A DNA stretch of 64,000 bases from Corynebacterium sp. TAE3-ERU12 (GTDB lineage Bacteria; Actinomycetota; Actinomycetes; Mycobacteriales; Mycobacteriaceae): assembly GCF_019209905.1 (NCBI RefSeq), contig NZ_JAHUTM010000003.1, positions 124,001 to 188,000 on the forward strand, written 5' to 3'. Positions within the stretch are counted from its first letter, which is position 1. Every line of letters starts with the position of its first letter. Positions 36,006-44,506 of the stretch are shown in pieces. Position numbers and translations under genes: made by a program. Under the pieces are notes generated by a model. The model saw only the letters and a list, made by a program, of their open reading frames with translations, made no database searches and had not been told where the DNA came from.

Positions 36006-37292
36006 TTAGGCGCACACGTCGTTAATGACGATCGTCTGGTCACGCCCCGGGCCCACACCCACATACGAAATGCGGCACGCAGACAGCTCCTCAAGACGAT
36101 TGAGGTAATCCTGCGCCTTTTCGGGCAGCTCATCGAAGGTGCGGCACCCGGTGATGTCCTCTTCCCAGGCCGGCATGGTTTCGTAAATCGGCACCGCGTG
36201 GTGGAACTCGGACTGCGTCAGCGGCATCTCATCATGGCGCACACCATCGACGTCATAGGCGACACAGATCGGAATCTCACCGATACCGGTGAGCACATCC
36301 AGCTTGGTGATGAACAGGTCAGTAAAACCGTTCACCCGGCTGGCGTAGCGGGCCAGCACCGAGTCATACCAGCCACAACGACGCTTACGTCCGGTATTCA
36401 CACCGACCTCACCGCCGGTGGTCTGCAGGTACTCGCCCCACTTATCGTGCAACTCAGTCGGGAACGGGCCAGCACCGACGCGGGTGGTGTAGGCCTTCAC
36501 AATGCCCAGCGAGGAGGTAATCCGGGTGGGGCCGATACCCGAGCCCACGCAGGCGCCGCCGGTGGTCGGGTTCGACGAGGTGACGAAAGGGTAGGTGCCG
36601 TGGTCCACATCGAGCATCGTGGCCTGGCCGCCCTCCATGAGGACGTGTTTGCCGTCGTCAAGCGCTTGATTAAGCACCGTGGCGGAGTCGATAATCATCG
36701 GTTCCAGGCGATCCCGGAAGCTCATGAAGTAATCGAAGACCTGTTCCGGGTCGATGGCTCGACGGTTATATAGCTTCACCAGAATCTGGTTCTTCTGGTT
36801 CAGCGCGCCTTCAATCTTCTGCCGCAGGATGGACTCATCGAGCAGGTCCTGGGCACGAATACCGACGCGGGAGACTTTATCGGCGTAGGTGGGGCCAATA
36901 CCGCGGCCGGTAGTGCCGATGGCGCGCTTGCCGAGGAAGCGTTCGGCGACACGGTCCAGGGTCTGGTGGTACGGCGCAACAAGGTGGGCATTAGCTGAGA
37001 CGCGCAGGCGGGAAGCATCAGCGCCACGGGCTTCAAGGCCGTCGATCTCCTGGAACAGGGCCTCGAGGTTAATCACCACGCCATTGCCCAGCACCGGGGT
37101 GGCGTTTTCGGATAGCACGCCTGCTGGCAGTAGCTTCAGTTCATACTTTTCGCCGCCGACGACCACAGTGTGACCGGCGTTATTACCGCCGTTTGGCTTG
37201 ACGACGTAATCCACGCGGCCGCCGAGAATATCGGTGGCTTTGCCTTTTCCTTCGTCGCCCCACTGGGCACCGACAATGATAATTGCGGCCAT
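36006..37292 (-). CDS. purA: Adenylosuccinate synthetase
   Basis: 428 residues. It joins IMP and aspartate with GTP, the first committed step of AMP synthesis. Motifs are [20 protein letters not shown] (P-loop), [57 protein letters not shown] and [17 protein letters not shown] 37292 has AGGAGGGCGG about 8 nt upstream; the frame extends further 5' without support. Divergent from the conserved hypothetical at 37370. Confidence 0.97.
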   Translation of the reverse strand: MAAIIIVGAQWGDEGKGKATDILGGRVDYVVKPNGGNNAGHTVVVGGEKYELKLLPAGVLSENATPVLGNGVVINLEALFQEIDGLEARGADASRLRVSANAHLVAPYHQTLDRVAERFLGKRAIGTTGRGIGPTYADKVSRVGIRAQDLLDESILRQKIEGALNQKNQILVKLYNRRAIDPEQVFDYFMSFRDRLEPMIIDSATVLNQALDDGKHVLMEGGQATMLDVDHGTYPFVTSSNPTTGGACVGSGIGPTRITSSLGIVKAYTTRVGAGPFPTELHDKWGEYLQTTGGEVGVNTGRKRRCGWYDSVLARYASRVNGFTDLFITKLDVLTGIGEIPICVAYDVDGVRHDEMPLTQSEFHHAVPIYETMPAWEEDITGCRTFDELPEKAQDYLNRLEELSACRISYVGVGPGRDQTIVINDVCA

Positions 37293-37355
37293 ACGGTCCG
37301 CCCTCCTGGGTGTTGCGGTATGCCCCGACATGGCTTTTCTGCCGGGATGCCGCGT

Positions 37356-37361
37356 TAAAGT
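37356..37361 (+). promoter_or_regulatory. -10 box of leaderless promoter (gene 37370)
   Basis: TAAAGT ends 8 nt before ATG 37370. The same hexamer serves fic. Confidence 0.5.
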
Positions 37362-37369
37362 TTAGACCC

Positions 37370-38236
37370 ATGCGGATACATGTGGTGCGGTGTGGGGATG
37401 CCAAGGTCGCCGAGATTCCTCGGGGAGCGCATCTGCACGAGGTTTCAGCGCGGCCCGGGCGTGGTGAACTGGGCTTTATTGCAGATGTCGCTGCGGAGGT
37501 CTTGCCTCGCGATACAGCGCCTACTCCGGCTGATATCGGCAAGTCCAATAAGGTCGACCCGCTCGGTGCGCCCCAGTTGGCGCCGCAGCAACCCGAGGAG
37601 CCATTGCGTCTTATTGTGTGCGGTGCCGACGCTGGTCTCGCCGCGGTGGCGACCCACCTGATGCGCAAGAATCTTGGTTGGGTGGAGCTTGCGTATTGCC
37701 CTGGTCAGGCGACTCCTGCCACTCGTAATTGGGATCTGGGTGAGGGGCTCGATATGGCTGCCGCGGTGAGCTTGCCGGTGCGCCCGGTGCCGCTGATTCG
37801 CGATGACACTGGCGCCGCCATCGTCGGCTTCGCTTTATTAACTGAGCCCGGCATTGCTGGCACGTCCTCGCGTGGTGGTTTTAGCGGTGAGGTGTGGGTT
37901 GATGAGCACATGTTGTTCTCGGGCACGTCACATGGGGTGCAGGTGCGGCCTACTCCTAGTGCGCCGGGGCTGGTGGCGGCGGAGGTCCCACCCCCGGATG
38001 ATGTTCCTTCCGATTCTGGTTGGTGGGCGCGGCTGCGTGGGCGCGGTTCAGATCCGAATCTGGGGCTTACCGACGTGCATGGCCGGCGTCGGGCGATGCA
38101 TGCCCCCATGACGGGTCGGGCGGTGCAGGCCGGAGGGCCGGGCTTCCGTTATGTCCGGGATGGCATTGAGACGCGCAAGCCTCGTGACAAGGTCACGTTG
38201 TATCGCCATCTGCGGGATCTGCAGTTGGTTCGGTAG
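37370..38236 (+). CDS. Conserved hypothetical protein next to purA
   Basis: 288 residues, soluble, with no signal peptide or membrane helix. It starts MRIHVVRCGDAKVAEIPRGA and contains a domain with RLIVCGADAGLAAVATHLMR, VELAYCPGQATPATRNWDL and a beta-rich middle (TSHGVQVRPTPSAPGLVAAE). The C-terminal GFRYVRDGIETRKPRDKVTL, followed by RHLRDLQLVR, is basic. I do not recognise the family. Position beside purA is shared with other corynebacteria, suggesting a conserved lineage-specific protein. The leaderless promoter supports the start. Confidence 0.78.
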   Translation: MRIHVVRCGDAKVAEIPRGAHLHEVSARPGRGELGFIADVAAEVLPRDTAPTPADIGKSNKVDPLGAPQLAPQQPEEPLRLIVCGADAGLAAVATHLMRKNLGWVELAYCPGQATPATRNWDLGEGLDMAAAVSLPVRPVPLIRDDTGAAIVGFALLTEPGIAGTSSRGGFSGEVWVDEHMLFSGTSHGVQVRPTPSAPGLVAAEVPPPDDVPSDSGWWARLRGRGSDPNLGLTDVHGRRRAMHAPMTGRAVQAGGPGFRYVRDGIETRKPRDKVTLYRHLRDLQLVR

Positions 38237-38341
38237 GCGCTTGTTCTCGGTCACCTTATTGCGGTGCTAACAGGGCGGCGGAACATGAAGTTCTGCTAGC
38301 CTATTTGTGTATTACGTTGCACCGAACATCGGAGGCCTTGA

Positions 38342-40231
38342 ATGTCAGAAAACCCTGTCACCAGTAATGACGTCGCCAGCACTTTGTCTGCTGCCGGCGT
38401 CGACAATCCGCATATCGTGGAGTTTGTCACCGACTGGGCCGAGGTGCTGCAGCCGTCGGCTATCGAAGTGATCAGCGCCGCAGATGACCAGCGCATCATC
38501 GACGCCTGCCTGGCTGATGGAGAAATCCTGCCTGCCGGTGAAGGCCGCTACTACTCGCGCAGCTACTTCAAGGACACCGCCCGCACTGAGGAACGCACCG
38601 TCGTCGCCACTCATGACCCGGCCGATAAGGGCGTGTACAACAACTGGCGCGATGCCGACGAGGTCACCAAGACCCAGCGTGAACGCATGGCCGGCGCCTA
38701 CCAGGGCAAGACCATGTACGTGGTGCCCTACCTGATGTCCCCGAAGGACTCCCCCTTCGCCAAGTGGGCCGCCGGTGTGGAGCTCACCGATAACCGCACC
38801 GTGTGCCTGCACATGATCCGCATGGCCCGCGTTGGCATTGAGTACCTGTCTGACCTCGACGACCCGGCGCACTTCGTGCATGCCGTGCACGTCACCGGCG
38901 ACCTGCCGAACCTGGGCCAGGGCACCCCGAACGACGAGCGCCTCTTCGCCACCGTCGCTGATGACCGCGCCATCTTGCACTACGGCTCCTCCTACGGCGG
39001 CAATGCGCTGCTGGGCAAGATTGCCCACGGCCTGCGCCAGGCGGCCTACGACGGCTGGGCTTCCGGCGAGTTCCTTGCTGAGCAGTTCATGCTGATCGGC
39101 ATCAAGAACAAGAAGACCGGTGAGCGCCGCTACGTCTGCGGTGGTTTCCCCTCGGCTTCCGGTAAGACCAACCTCGCCATGATGCTGCCGCCGAATGGTC
39201 TCGGCGACGACTACGAGGTCTTCTTCTACGGCGATGACATCGTGTGGCTGCGGGTTGGCGAAGACGGCAAGCTCTACGGCATGAACCCGGAGTACGGCGC
39301 CTTCGGCGTCGCCCCGAACACCAACAAGAACACCAACCCGACCGCTATTGATTCCATCGATACCGGCACCGGCACCCTGTTCACCAACGTTGCGTACAAC
39401 GAGAAGACCCACGACGTGTGGTGGGAAGGCCTGACCCCGGACTTCCCCGAGGATGTTGACGGCTGGCTGGACTGGAAGGGCGAGAAGATCGCTGACCGCC
39501 CGGCTGAGCGTCAGAAGTCCGAGGAAAAGGGCGATGAGTGGGCCCACCCGAACTCACGCTTCACCACCACCCTGGCCAATGTCCCCAACGTGGCCGACGA
39601 CTACGAGGCCCCTGCCGGTGTGCCCATCGACGCCATCATCTTCGGTGGCCGCGTCCGCGACCGTGAGCCGCTGATTCGTGCCTTCCGCGACTCCGCTGAG
39701 GGCGTCTACGACGGCCTGACTCTGGGCGCTGAGGCAACTGCCGCGGCAGAAGGTGTTGCCGGCCAGCTGCGCTACGACCCGATGTCCATGCGCCCGTTCA
39801 TGTCCTACCCCGAGGGCCGCTACGCCGAGCACTGGCTGAAGATCCTCGACGAGGTCAAGGAAAAGGGCGGCGAGGAGGCTATGCCGGTCTTCGCGCACGT
39901 CAACTGGTTCCAGCGTGGCGAGGACAAGCGCTACCTGTGGCCCGGCTACCGCGATAACCTGCGCGCCCTGCTGTGGATGCTCGACTTCAAGGACGGCAAG
40001 GTCACCGGTACGCAAACCCCGGTCGGCGCCATCCCGAAGGTCGATGAACTCAACCTCGACGGCTTCACCGGCGATATGGATGACCTCAACACCATCCTCG
40101 ATATCGACCATGACCAGTGGCTGGCCGAGATGGAATCCCGCCGTGAACACCTGTCTCACTTCGACAACCTGCCGCAGGCCATCTGGGACGCCCACAACCG
40201 CATCCTGAAGGACATCGAAGCAGAAAAGTAG
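38342..40231 (+). CDS. pck: Phosphoenolpyruvate carboxykinase (GTP)
   Basis: 629 residues, GTP-dependent class. It decarboxylates oxaloacetate to PEP in gluconeogenesis. The kinase-1a loop RYVCGGFPSASGKTNLAMM, near residue 264, includes the class-specific Cys. FFYGDDIVWLRVGEDG is kinase-2, and APNTNKNTNPTAIDS and GGRVRDREPLIRAF are also diagnostic. The start has GGAGG at 38331-38335. A GC-rich hairpin follows the stop. Confidence 0.97.
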   Translation: MSENPVTSNDVASTLSAAGVDNPHIVEFVTDWAEVLQPSAIEVISAADDQRIIDACLADGEILPAGEGRYYSRSYFKDTARTEERTVVATHDPADKGVYNNWRDADEVTKTQRERMAGAYQGKTMYVVPYLMSPKDSPFAKWAAGVELTDNRTVCLHMIRMARVGIEYLSDLDDPAHFVHAVHVTGDLPNLGQGTPNDERLFATVADDRAILHYGSSYGGNALLGKIAHGLRQAAYDGWASGEFLAEQFMLIGIKNKKTGERRYVCGGFPSASGKTNLAMMLPPNGLGDDYEVFFYGDDIVWLRVGEDGKLYGMNPEYGAFGVAPNTNKNTNPTAIDSIDTGTGTLFTNVAYNEKTHDVWWEGLTPDFPEDVDGWLDWKGEKIADRPAERQKSEEKGDEWAHPNSRFTTTLANVPNVADDYEAPAGVPIDAIIFGGRVRDREPLIRAFRDSAEGVYDGLTLGAEATAAAEGVAGQLRYDPMSMRPFMSYPEGRYAEHWLKILDEVKEKGGEEAMPVFAHVNWFQRGEDKRYLWPGYRDNLRALLWMLDFKDGKVTGTQTPVGAIPKVDELNLDGFTGDMDDLNTILDIDHDQWLAEMESRREHLSHFDNLPQAIWDAHNRILKDIEAEK

Positions 40232-40261
40232 GCCTGCTGCCTGACGTTTCTCCTGCATAAC

Positions 40262-40296
40262 GGCGCCGTCTCCCCCTTCTCCGGGGAGGCGGCGCC
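40262..40296 (+). terminator. Hairpin downstream of pck
   Basis: Arms GGCGCCGTCTCCCC and GGGGAGGCGGCGCC pair at 13 of 14 positions plus one wobble, with a 7-nt loop (40276-40282). It lies 31 nt after the pck stop. No U-tract follows, so it may be an intrinsic terminator of the U-less type. Confidence 0.6.
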
Positions 40297-40305
40297 GGTG
40301 CGTTC

Positions 40306-40331
40306 GGACATGTTAAGTCGTTAACACGTCC
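40306..40331. promoter_or_regulatory. Operator dyad 1 upstream of fic
   Basis: GGACATGTTAA-GTCG-TTAACACGTCC: 11-bp arms with one mismatch. Confidence 0.65.
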
Positions 40332-40336
40332 CGGCT

Positions 40337-40371
40337 GACATGTTAAAAAGTGACACGTTTTTTAACATGTC
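40337..40371. promoter_or_regulatory. Operator dyad 2 upstream of fic, overlapping the -35 region
   Basis: GACATGTTAAAAA and TTTTTAACATGTC form perfect 13-bp arms around 9 nt. The half-site ACATGTTAA is shared with dyad 1. A related half, CTTGTTAAAG, runs into the -10 box. Confidence 0.7.
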
Positions 40372-40384
40372 CCCTGTGGCTTGT

Positions 40385-40390
40385 TAAAGT
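40385..40390 (+). promoter_or_regulatory. -10 box of leaderless promoter (fic)
   Basis: TAAAGT ends 6 nt before ATG 40397; dyad 2 covers the place expected for a -35 box, consistent with repression. Confidence 0.55.
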
Positions 40391-40396
40391 TTCACC

Positions 40397-41491
40397 ATGT
40401 GGCCCGGACCTAATTCCCCGTACCAATCTCTACCTCCCCTCCCGCCGGCAGGCTGCTACGAAACCGCAGGTGTATTCAAAGCAACCATTGCTGCTACCCG
40501 CGCACTCGCTTTTCTCGACGGCGCCTGCGGCAGACTTCCTGATGCGACGGTTTTGACCAACCTCATCCCCCTGCTCGAAGCGAAGTCGTCTAGTGAAATC
40601 GAAAATATTGTTACCACCAACGACGAACTCTTCCGAGCAGCGCACAGCATTGAGGAATACCAGTCTCCTCAGGTGAAAGAGGCGCTCCGTTACCGCACGG
40701 CGTTAAAGGTTGGCTGGGATGAGATGAGCCGTCGCCCAATCACTGCCCGCACCGCACAGAGCGTGTGCACAACGATCTTAGGTAGAACTGCGCTCATTCG
40801 TAACCACCCGGGCACGTACATCGGCAAACCCGCGAGCCAAGAAAAGGTTTACACCCCACCAGAAGGCCTTGAAGTTATTCAGGACCACCTCCAGAAGTGG
40901 GAAACCTGGGTCAACACGCAGCAAGAATGCGATCCCTTAGTTGCGATGGCGCTGGCGCATTATCAGTTCGAGGCCATCCACCCGTTTTTCGATGGAAACG
41001 GGCGTACGGGCCGCATCTTGAACATGCTCATCCTTAAACAAGCTGGGCTTCTTAAAGAGCCAATCCTGTATCTATCCGGGTACATTCTGCGCCACAAGGA
41101 TGAGTACTACCGCCGACTAGCCGCAGTTACTGAGTCGCAACAGTGGGAGGAGTGGATCATCTTCATTCTTAATGCTGTCACTGACACAGCCGAGCGCACG
41201 ATTGCGCTCGTCGAAGCCAGTGAGGAAGCTCAGCGGACCCTAGAAGCCGATATCCAGCAGAGCAACCGACGAATTAAAGCTGCGGAAATCGCTAAACTCT
41301 TATCAACTCAGCCTTACTTGCGAATCGAGAACGTGGTCGATGCCCAGATCGCTACACGACAGACGGCGTCGAAGTGGCTCAACGAAATCGCAGATATCGG
41401 CCTTATCACCCGACTCAAAACGGGCCGCAGCTATGTTTTCGTCAACCATCGTTGGGTAGACCAGCTTTTCTCGTACTCGCCCACTGAGTAA
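40397..41491 (+). CDS. Fic family AMP-transferase with C-terminal winged helix
   Basis: 364 residues. The active-site motif HPFFDGNGRTGR (near 194-205) matches HPFx(D/E)GNGxxxR, so AMP transfer from ATP to a target hydroxyl is expected. The N-terminal region contains SSEIEN (near 65-70), which fits the inhibitory-helix motif (S/T)xxxE(G/N) placed before the Fic core (class II arrangement). The C-terminal ~75 residues look like a winged helix (AAEIAKLLSTQPYLRIENVV ... ATRQTASKWLNEIADIGLIT). Base composition is somewhat lower in GC than its neighbours, hinting at transfer. No antitoxin gene is adjacent. Two strong dyads sit upstream. Confidence 0.9.
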   Translation: MWPGPNSPYQSLPPLPPAGCYETAGVFKATIAATRALAFLDGACGRLPDATVLTNLIPLLEAKSSSEIENIVTTNDELFRAAHSIEEYQSPQVKEALRYRTALKVGWDEMSRRPITARTAQSVCTTILGRTALIRNHPGTYIGKPASQEKVYTPPEGLEVIQDHLQKWETWVNTQQECDPLVAMALAHYQFEAIHPFFDGNGRTGRILNMLILKQAGLLKEPILYLSGYILRHKDEYYRRLAAVTESQQWEEWIIFILNAVTDTAERTIALVEASEEAQRTLEADIQQSNRRIKAAEIAKLLSTQPYLRIENVVDAQIATRQTASKWLNEIADIGLITRLKTGRSYVFVNHRWVDQLFSYSPTE

Positions 41492-41509
41492 AACCCGCCG
41501 CAGCAACCG

Positions 41510-42802
41510 TTAGGGCTTTTTCTTGCGATTGATAGGACTCCCCCAGACCTCTGGGGGCATAGCGGGCTGTTCCACCGTCGGCGGCAGCATTGCCACAGCC
41601 GACAGCCGCGACATTCCACACACCTGCAATAAGTCGACCACGATCGACCGGCACTGACCGAAGATCATGATCTCTGAGAGAGTCGCTCCGGAGATATTTT
41701 CCATCCCCATCGTGGCGGCAAGCATCTTCAGCCGTCGGATCGTTTCCTCCGGGGTAACGCTGTCGAGCATCTGGAGGGAGTCGACCGGCTCCGGCGCGCC
41801 ATAGGCGGGCGCGGCGGGTAACTCCGCCACATCGTCGACGATATGGCGCACCATATAGGCGCACTCAGCGGCGCCGGCAAGCATCTCGATAATCTCCGGG
41901 CGCACGTGCACACGGTCCTCGGTGACAGTGATCGCCCGGCGCGCCAGCACACGAGTATTGCGGATTCCGTTATCGACCGGATTGACCACACGTCGCAGGC
42001 TCCGCAGCGCCGCTCGTCTGCCCCACCACACCGGTGAGACTTTCGCCAGCTCATTGCCGTCGGCCACCACCTGCGACATGTGCGTAATCGTGCCCTGGGA
42101 GGCACGCGCGACCTGCAGTGCGGTGCGAATGCGGTCCGCGTCGTCATTTTCCAGGCCACGCGCAACGTCGTACAAAATTGCGCCCATCAGGTCGATGACC
42201 CGAGCGATGGAGCGTTTCGATTCTGCAACCGGGTTTCGGGGGATGATCGACATCACCGCAATACCGACCAGGCCGCCGACCAGGGCGTCAATCATTCGTT
42301 GATAGGACGTCGCCGACCCAGGCGGGATAATTGTGGCAATCAGCACAGCAGAACTGGCTGCCTGGTTAACCACCAGTGGGCCACGGTTGACGAACACTCC
42401 CACGGTCATCGCCACCAGCACACCGACGGTGAGCTGCCAGGTGCCGGGGCCGAGCCAACCAATGATGAAATCGCCGATGCCCACACCAAGCGTGGCGCCG
42501 ATGACCAGCTCCACGGAGAACCGGATTCGCGGCCCGTACATCATGACGTTCATGCTGATGAACGCCGCCATAGGCGCGAAGAATGGGTTGAGATGGCCCA
42601 GGACGTCCTTGGCGACGAAATAGGCCAGGCCGGCGGCGAGCGAGGCCTGCACAATAAGCAGCCACCGGGACCGGACTTCCTGGATGCCATGCAGAAACCG
42701 GGTGCGGGGCCGGGCGCGGCGACGCAGCGCCGCAGAGGCCCGGGACGCGGGGTGCGTCAGGCTGCTGGCGTAGTCCGTGGCGGGGCGGTGATGTTCAGGC
42801 AT
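41510..42802 (-). CDS. FUSC family membrane protein
   Basis: 430 residues. Six hydrophobic segments in the first ~190 residues (WLLIVQASLAAGLAYFVAKD, FSVELVIGATLGVGIGDFII, WQLTVGVLVAMTVGVFV among them) are followed by a long cytoplasmic helical half. This is the layout of the FUSC/aromatic-acid exporter group (DUF939-like). The C-terminus is basic (PINRKKKP). It lies 14 nt downstream of the DUF3151 gene and converges on fic. Substrate unknown. Confidence 0.82.
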   Translation of the reverse strand: MPEHHRPATDYASSLTHPASRASAALRRRARPRTRFLHGIQEVRSRWLLIVQASLAAGLAYFVAKDVLGHLNPFFAPMAAFISMNVMMYGPRIRFSVELVIGATLGVGIGDFIIGWLGPGTWQLTVGVLVAMTVGVFVNRGPLVVNQAASSAVLIATIIPPGSATSYQRMIDALVGGLVGIAVMSIIPRNPVAESKRSIARVIDLMGAILYDVARGLENDDADRIRTALQVARASQGTITHMSQVVADGNELAKVSPVWWGRRAALRSLRRVVNPVDNGIRNTRVLARRAITVTEDRVHVRPEIIEMLAGAAECAYMVRHIVDDVAELPAAPAYGAPEPVDSLQMLDSVTPEETIRRLKMLAATMGMENISGATLSEIMIFGQCRSIVVDLLQVCGMSRLSAVAMLPPTVEQPAMPPEVWGSPINRKKKP

Positions 42803-42816
42803 GGGCGAGGCAGCTA

Positions 42817-43209
42817 CTAAATTCCGGTTTCGCCTACGGCGGACTGGTCACAGTCCTGCAGCAGTGCCAGGCACCGGTCGTATTCGGCGGTCTCGCCGAT
42901 TTCGCGGGCGGCGCGCCCCAGCAGGGCGATAGAGCGCAGAACACCACGGTTGGGCCCATGCGACCACGGCACCGGGCCGAAGCCCTTCCAGCCATTCGCA
43001 CGTAACTGGTCTAGGCCACGGTGGTAGCCGGTGCGGGCGTAGGCATAAGCCTCAATCGGCCGGCCGGCATCGAGTGCGGCCTCGGAAAGGTCCGCCCAGG
43101 ATTCCGAGTGCAGCGGGTTGGAGCGGATGCGCTCGGCGGGAGTGGTGCCGGAGACCTCAAGCGCGGGTAGGTGCACCGGCTTCGGAGCCAACATGTCCTT
43201 CATTTCCAT
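42817..43209 (-). CDS. DUF3151 family protein
   Basis: 130 residues from ATG 43209 (a second ATG is at 43203). The conserved core is LHSESWADLSEAALDAGRPI, AYAYARTGYHRGLDQLRANG and WSHGPNRGVLRSIALLGRAA, a TPR-like helical protein common near fda in Actinobacteria. The frame extends to GTG 43233, but that part lies inside a hairpin (43222-43260) and is unlikely to be translated. Function unknown. Confidence 0.84.
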   Translation of the reverse strand: MEMKDMLAPKPVHLPALEVSGTTPAERIRSNPLHSESWADLSEAALDAGRPIEAYAYARTGYHRGLDQLRANGWKGFGPVPWSHGPNRGVLRSIALLGRAAREIGETAEYDRCLALLQDCDQSAVGETGI

Positions 43210-43221
43210 GGCCCCATTATG

Positions 43222-43260
43222 CAGCGACCCCACCTGCCGGGAAGGCAGATGGGGTCGCTG
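43222..43260 (-). terminator. Hairpin downstream of fda
   Basis: 17-bp arms (CAGCGACCCC... and ...GGGGTCGCTG) around GGGAA; the single non-Watson-Crick pair is a G-U on the minus-strand RNA. It lies about 40 nt after the fda stop and just before the DUF3151 start. No clear U-tract. Confidence 0.6.
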
Positions 43261-43299
43261 TGTTCTGACCTGGTGCGCTATGCAGCGCTGTGGTCGTTA

Positions 43300-44334
43300 C
43301 TACTTGGAGACGCTGGTGCCGATGGAGTGCAGGTCACGGCAGGCTTCGACAACGCGCTCGGACATGCCCTGCTCGGCCTTCTTCAGGTAGGAGCGGGGGT
43401 CGTAGACCTTCTTGTTGCCGACCTCGCCGTCGACCTTCAGCACGCCGTTGTAGTTCTCGAACATGTGGGACACGATCGGGCGGGTGAAGGCGTACTGGGT
43501 GTCGGTGTCAACGTTCATCTTGATGACGCCGTAGCGCAGGGCCTCCTCGATCTTCTCCTTCTCGGAGCCGGAACCACCGTGGAAGACGAAGTCGAAGGGC
43601 TGGGAGCCGTCGCTGAGGCCCAGCTTTTCCGTGGCGGTCTTCTGGCCCATATCGAGGACCTCCGGGCGCAGCTTCACGTTGCCGGGCTTGTAGACACCGT
43701 GGACATTGCCGAAGGTAGCGGCCAGCAGGTAACGGCCGTTTTCGCCCACACCGAGGGCGTCGACGGTCTTCTCGAAGTCCTCAGCGGTGGTGTACAGGTT
43801 CGCCCCGGCCTTGGCCTCAACCCCGTCTTCTTCGCCACCGACGACGCCGATTTCGACCTCGAGGATGATGTTGGCGGCCTTAGCCTTAGCCAGCAGTTCC
43901 TGGGCGATCTCAAGGTTCTCGTCGATCTGGATGGCCGAGCCGTCCCACATGTGGGACTGGAACAGCGGCAGCTCGCCGCGGTCGACGCGCTCCTGGGAGA
44001 TAGCAATCAGGGGGCGGACGTACTCGTCGAGAACTTCCTTCTGGCAGTGGTCGGTGTGCAGCGCAACGTTGATGCCGTAGTGCTTGGCGGCCTCATGTGC
44101 GAATGCGGCCAGTGCGGAGGCACCTGCGACCATATTCTTCACCCCCAGGCCGGAACCGAAGGTGGAGCCGCCCGTGGAGAACTGGATGATGCCGTCGGAC
44201 TCGGCCTCAGCGAAGCCCTTCAGCGCAGCGTTGATGGTTTCCGACGAGGTGCAGTTAATGGCCGGGTAGGCGAAGCCGCCCTTCTTGGCCTTGTCCAGCA
44301 TCTCGTTATAGACCTCGGGAGTGGCGATGGGCAT
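43300..44334 (-). CDS. fda: Class II fructose-bisphosphate aldolase
   Basis: 344 residues, zinc-dependent. It splits fructose 1,6-bisphosphate in glycolysis. Sequence features are MPIATPEVYNEMLDKAKKGG, FAYPAINCTSSETINAALKG, VALHTDHCQKEVLDEYV (catalytic Asp and zinc His), EVEIGVVGGEEDGVE, NVHGVYKPGNVKL and FVFHGGSGSEKEKI. ATG 44334 has GGAGG 7 nt upstream; the TTG 6 nt earlier is too close to that site. Confidence 0.97.
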   Translation of the reverse strand: MPIATPEVYNEMLDKAKKGGFAYPAINCTSSETINAALKGFAEAESDGIIQFSTGGSTFGSGLGVKNMVAGASALAAFAHEAAKHYGINVALHTDHCQKEVLDEYVRPLIAISQERVDRGELPLFQSHMWDGSAIQIDENLEIAQELLAKAKAANIILEVEIGVVGGEEDGVEAKAGANLYTTAEDFEKTVDALGVGENGRYLLAATFGNVHGVYKPGNVKLRPEVLDMGQKTATEKLGLSDGSQPFDFVFHGGSGSEKEKIEEALRYGVIKMNVDTDTQYAFTRPIVSHMFENYNGVLKVDGEVGNKKVYDPRSYLKKAEQGMSERVVEACRDLHSIGTSVSK

Positions 44335-44506
44335 GGACAAACCTCCGTAATCATGTGGCGCGGGCGCGGTGGCGCCCCTTCTGGTGTCGATTATGCCTGC
44401 GTTTTCCAGTATTGGCAGCCATGTGCGTTAAGCATGCCGACGCCGCTTCCCGCTACCCCCATCCGACGGCCCGGTGCCGGGTTCGACCCAGGCCCGGCAA
44501 CAGCGG

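Noticed and set aside
36006..36773. A 295-codon plus-strand frame opposite purA
   Set aside because: It is fully antisense to purA, with only a short tail in the spacer; no motif.
38345..39547. A 400-codon minus-strand frame opposite pck
   Set aside because: Mirror of the highly biased pck codons; Val/His/Gly-rich with no recognisable motif.
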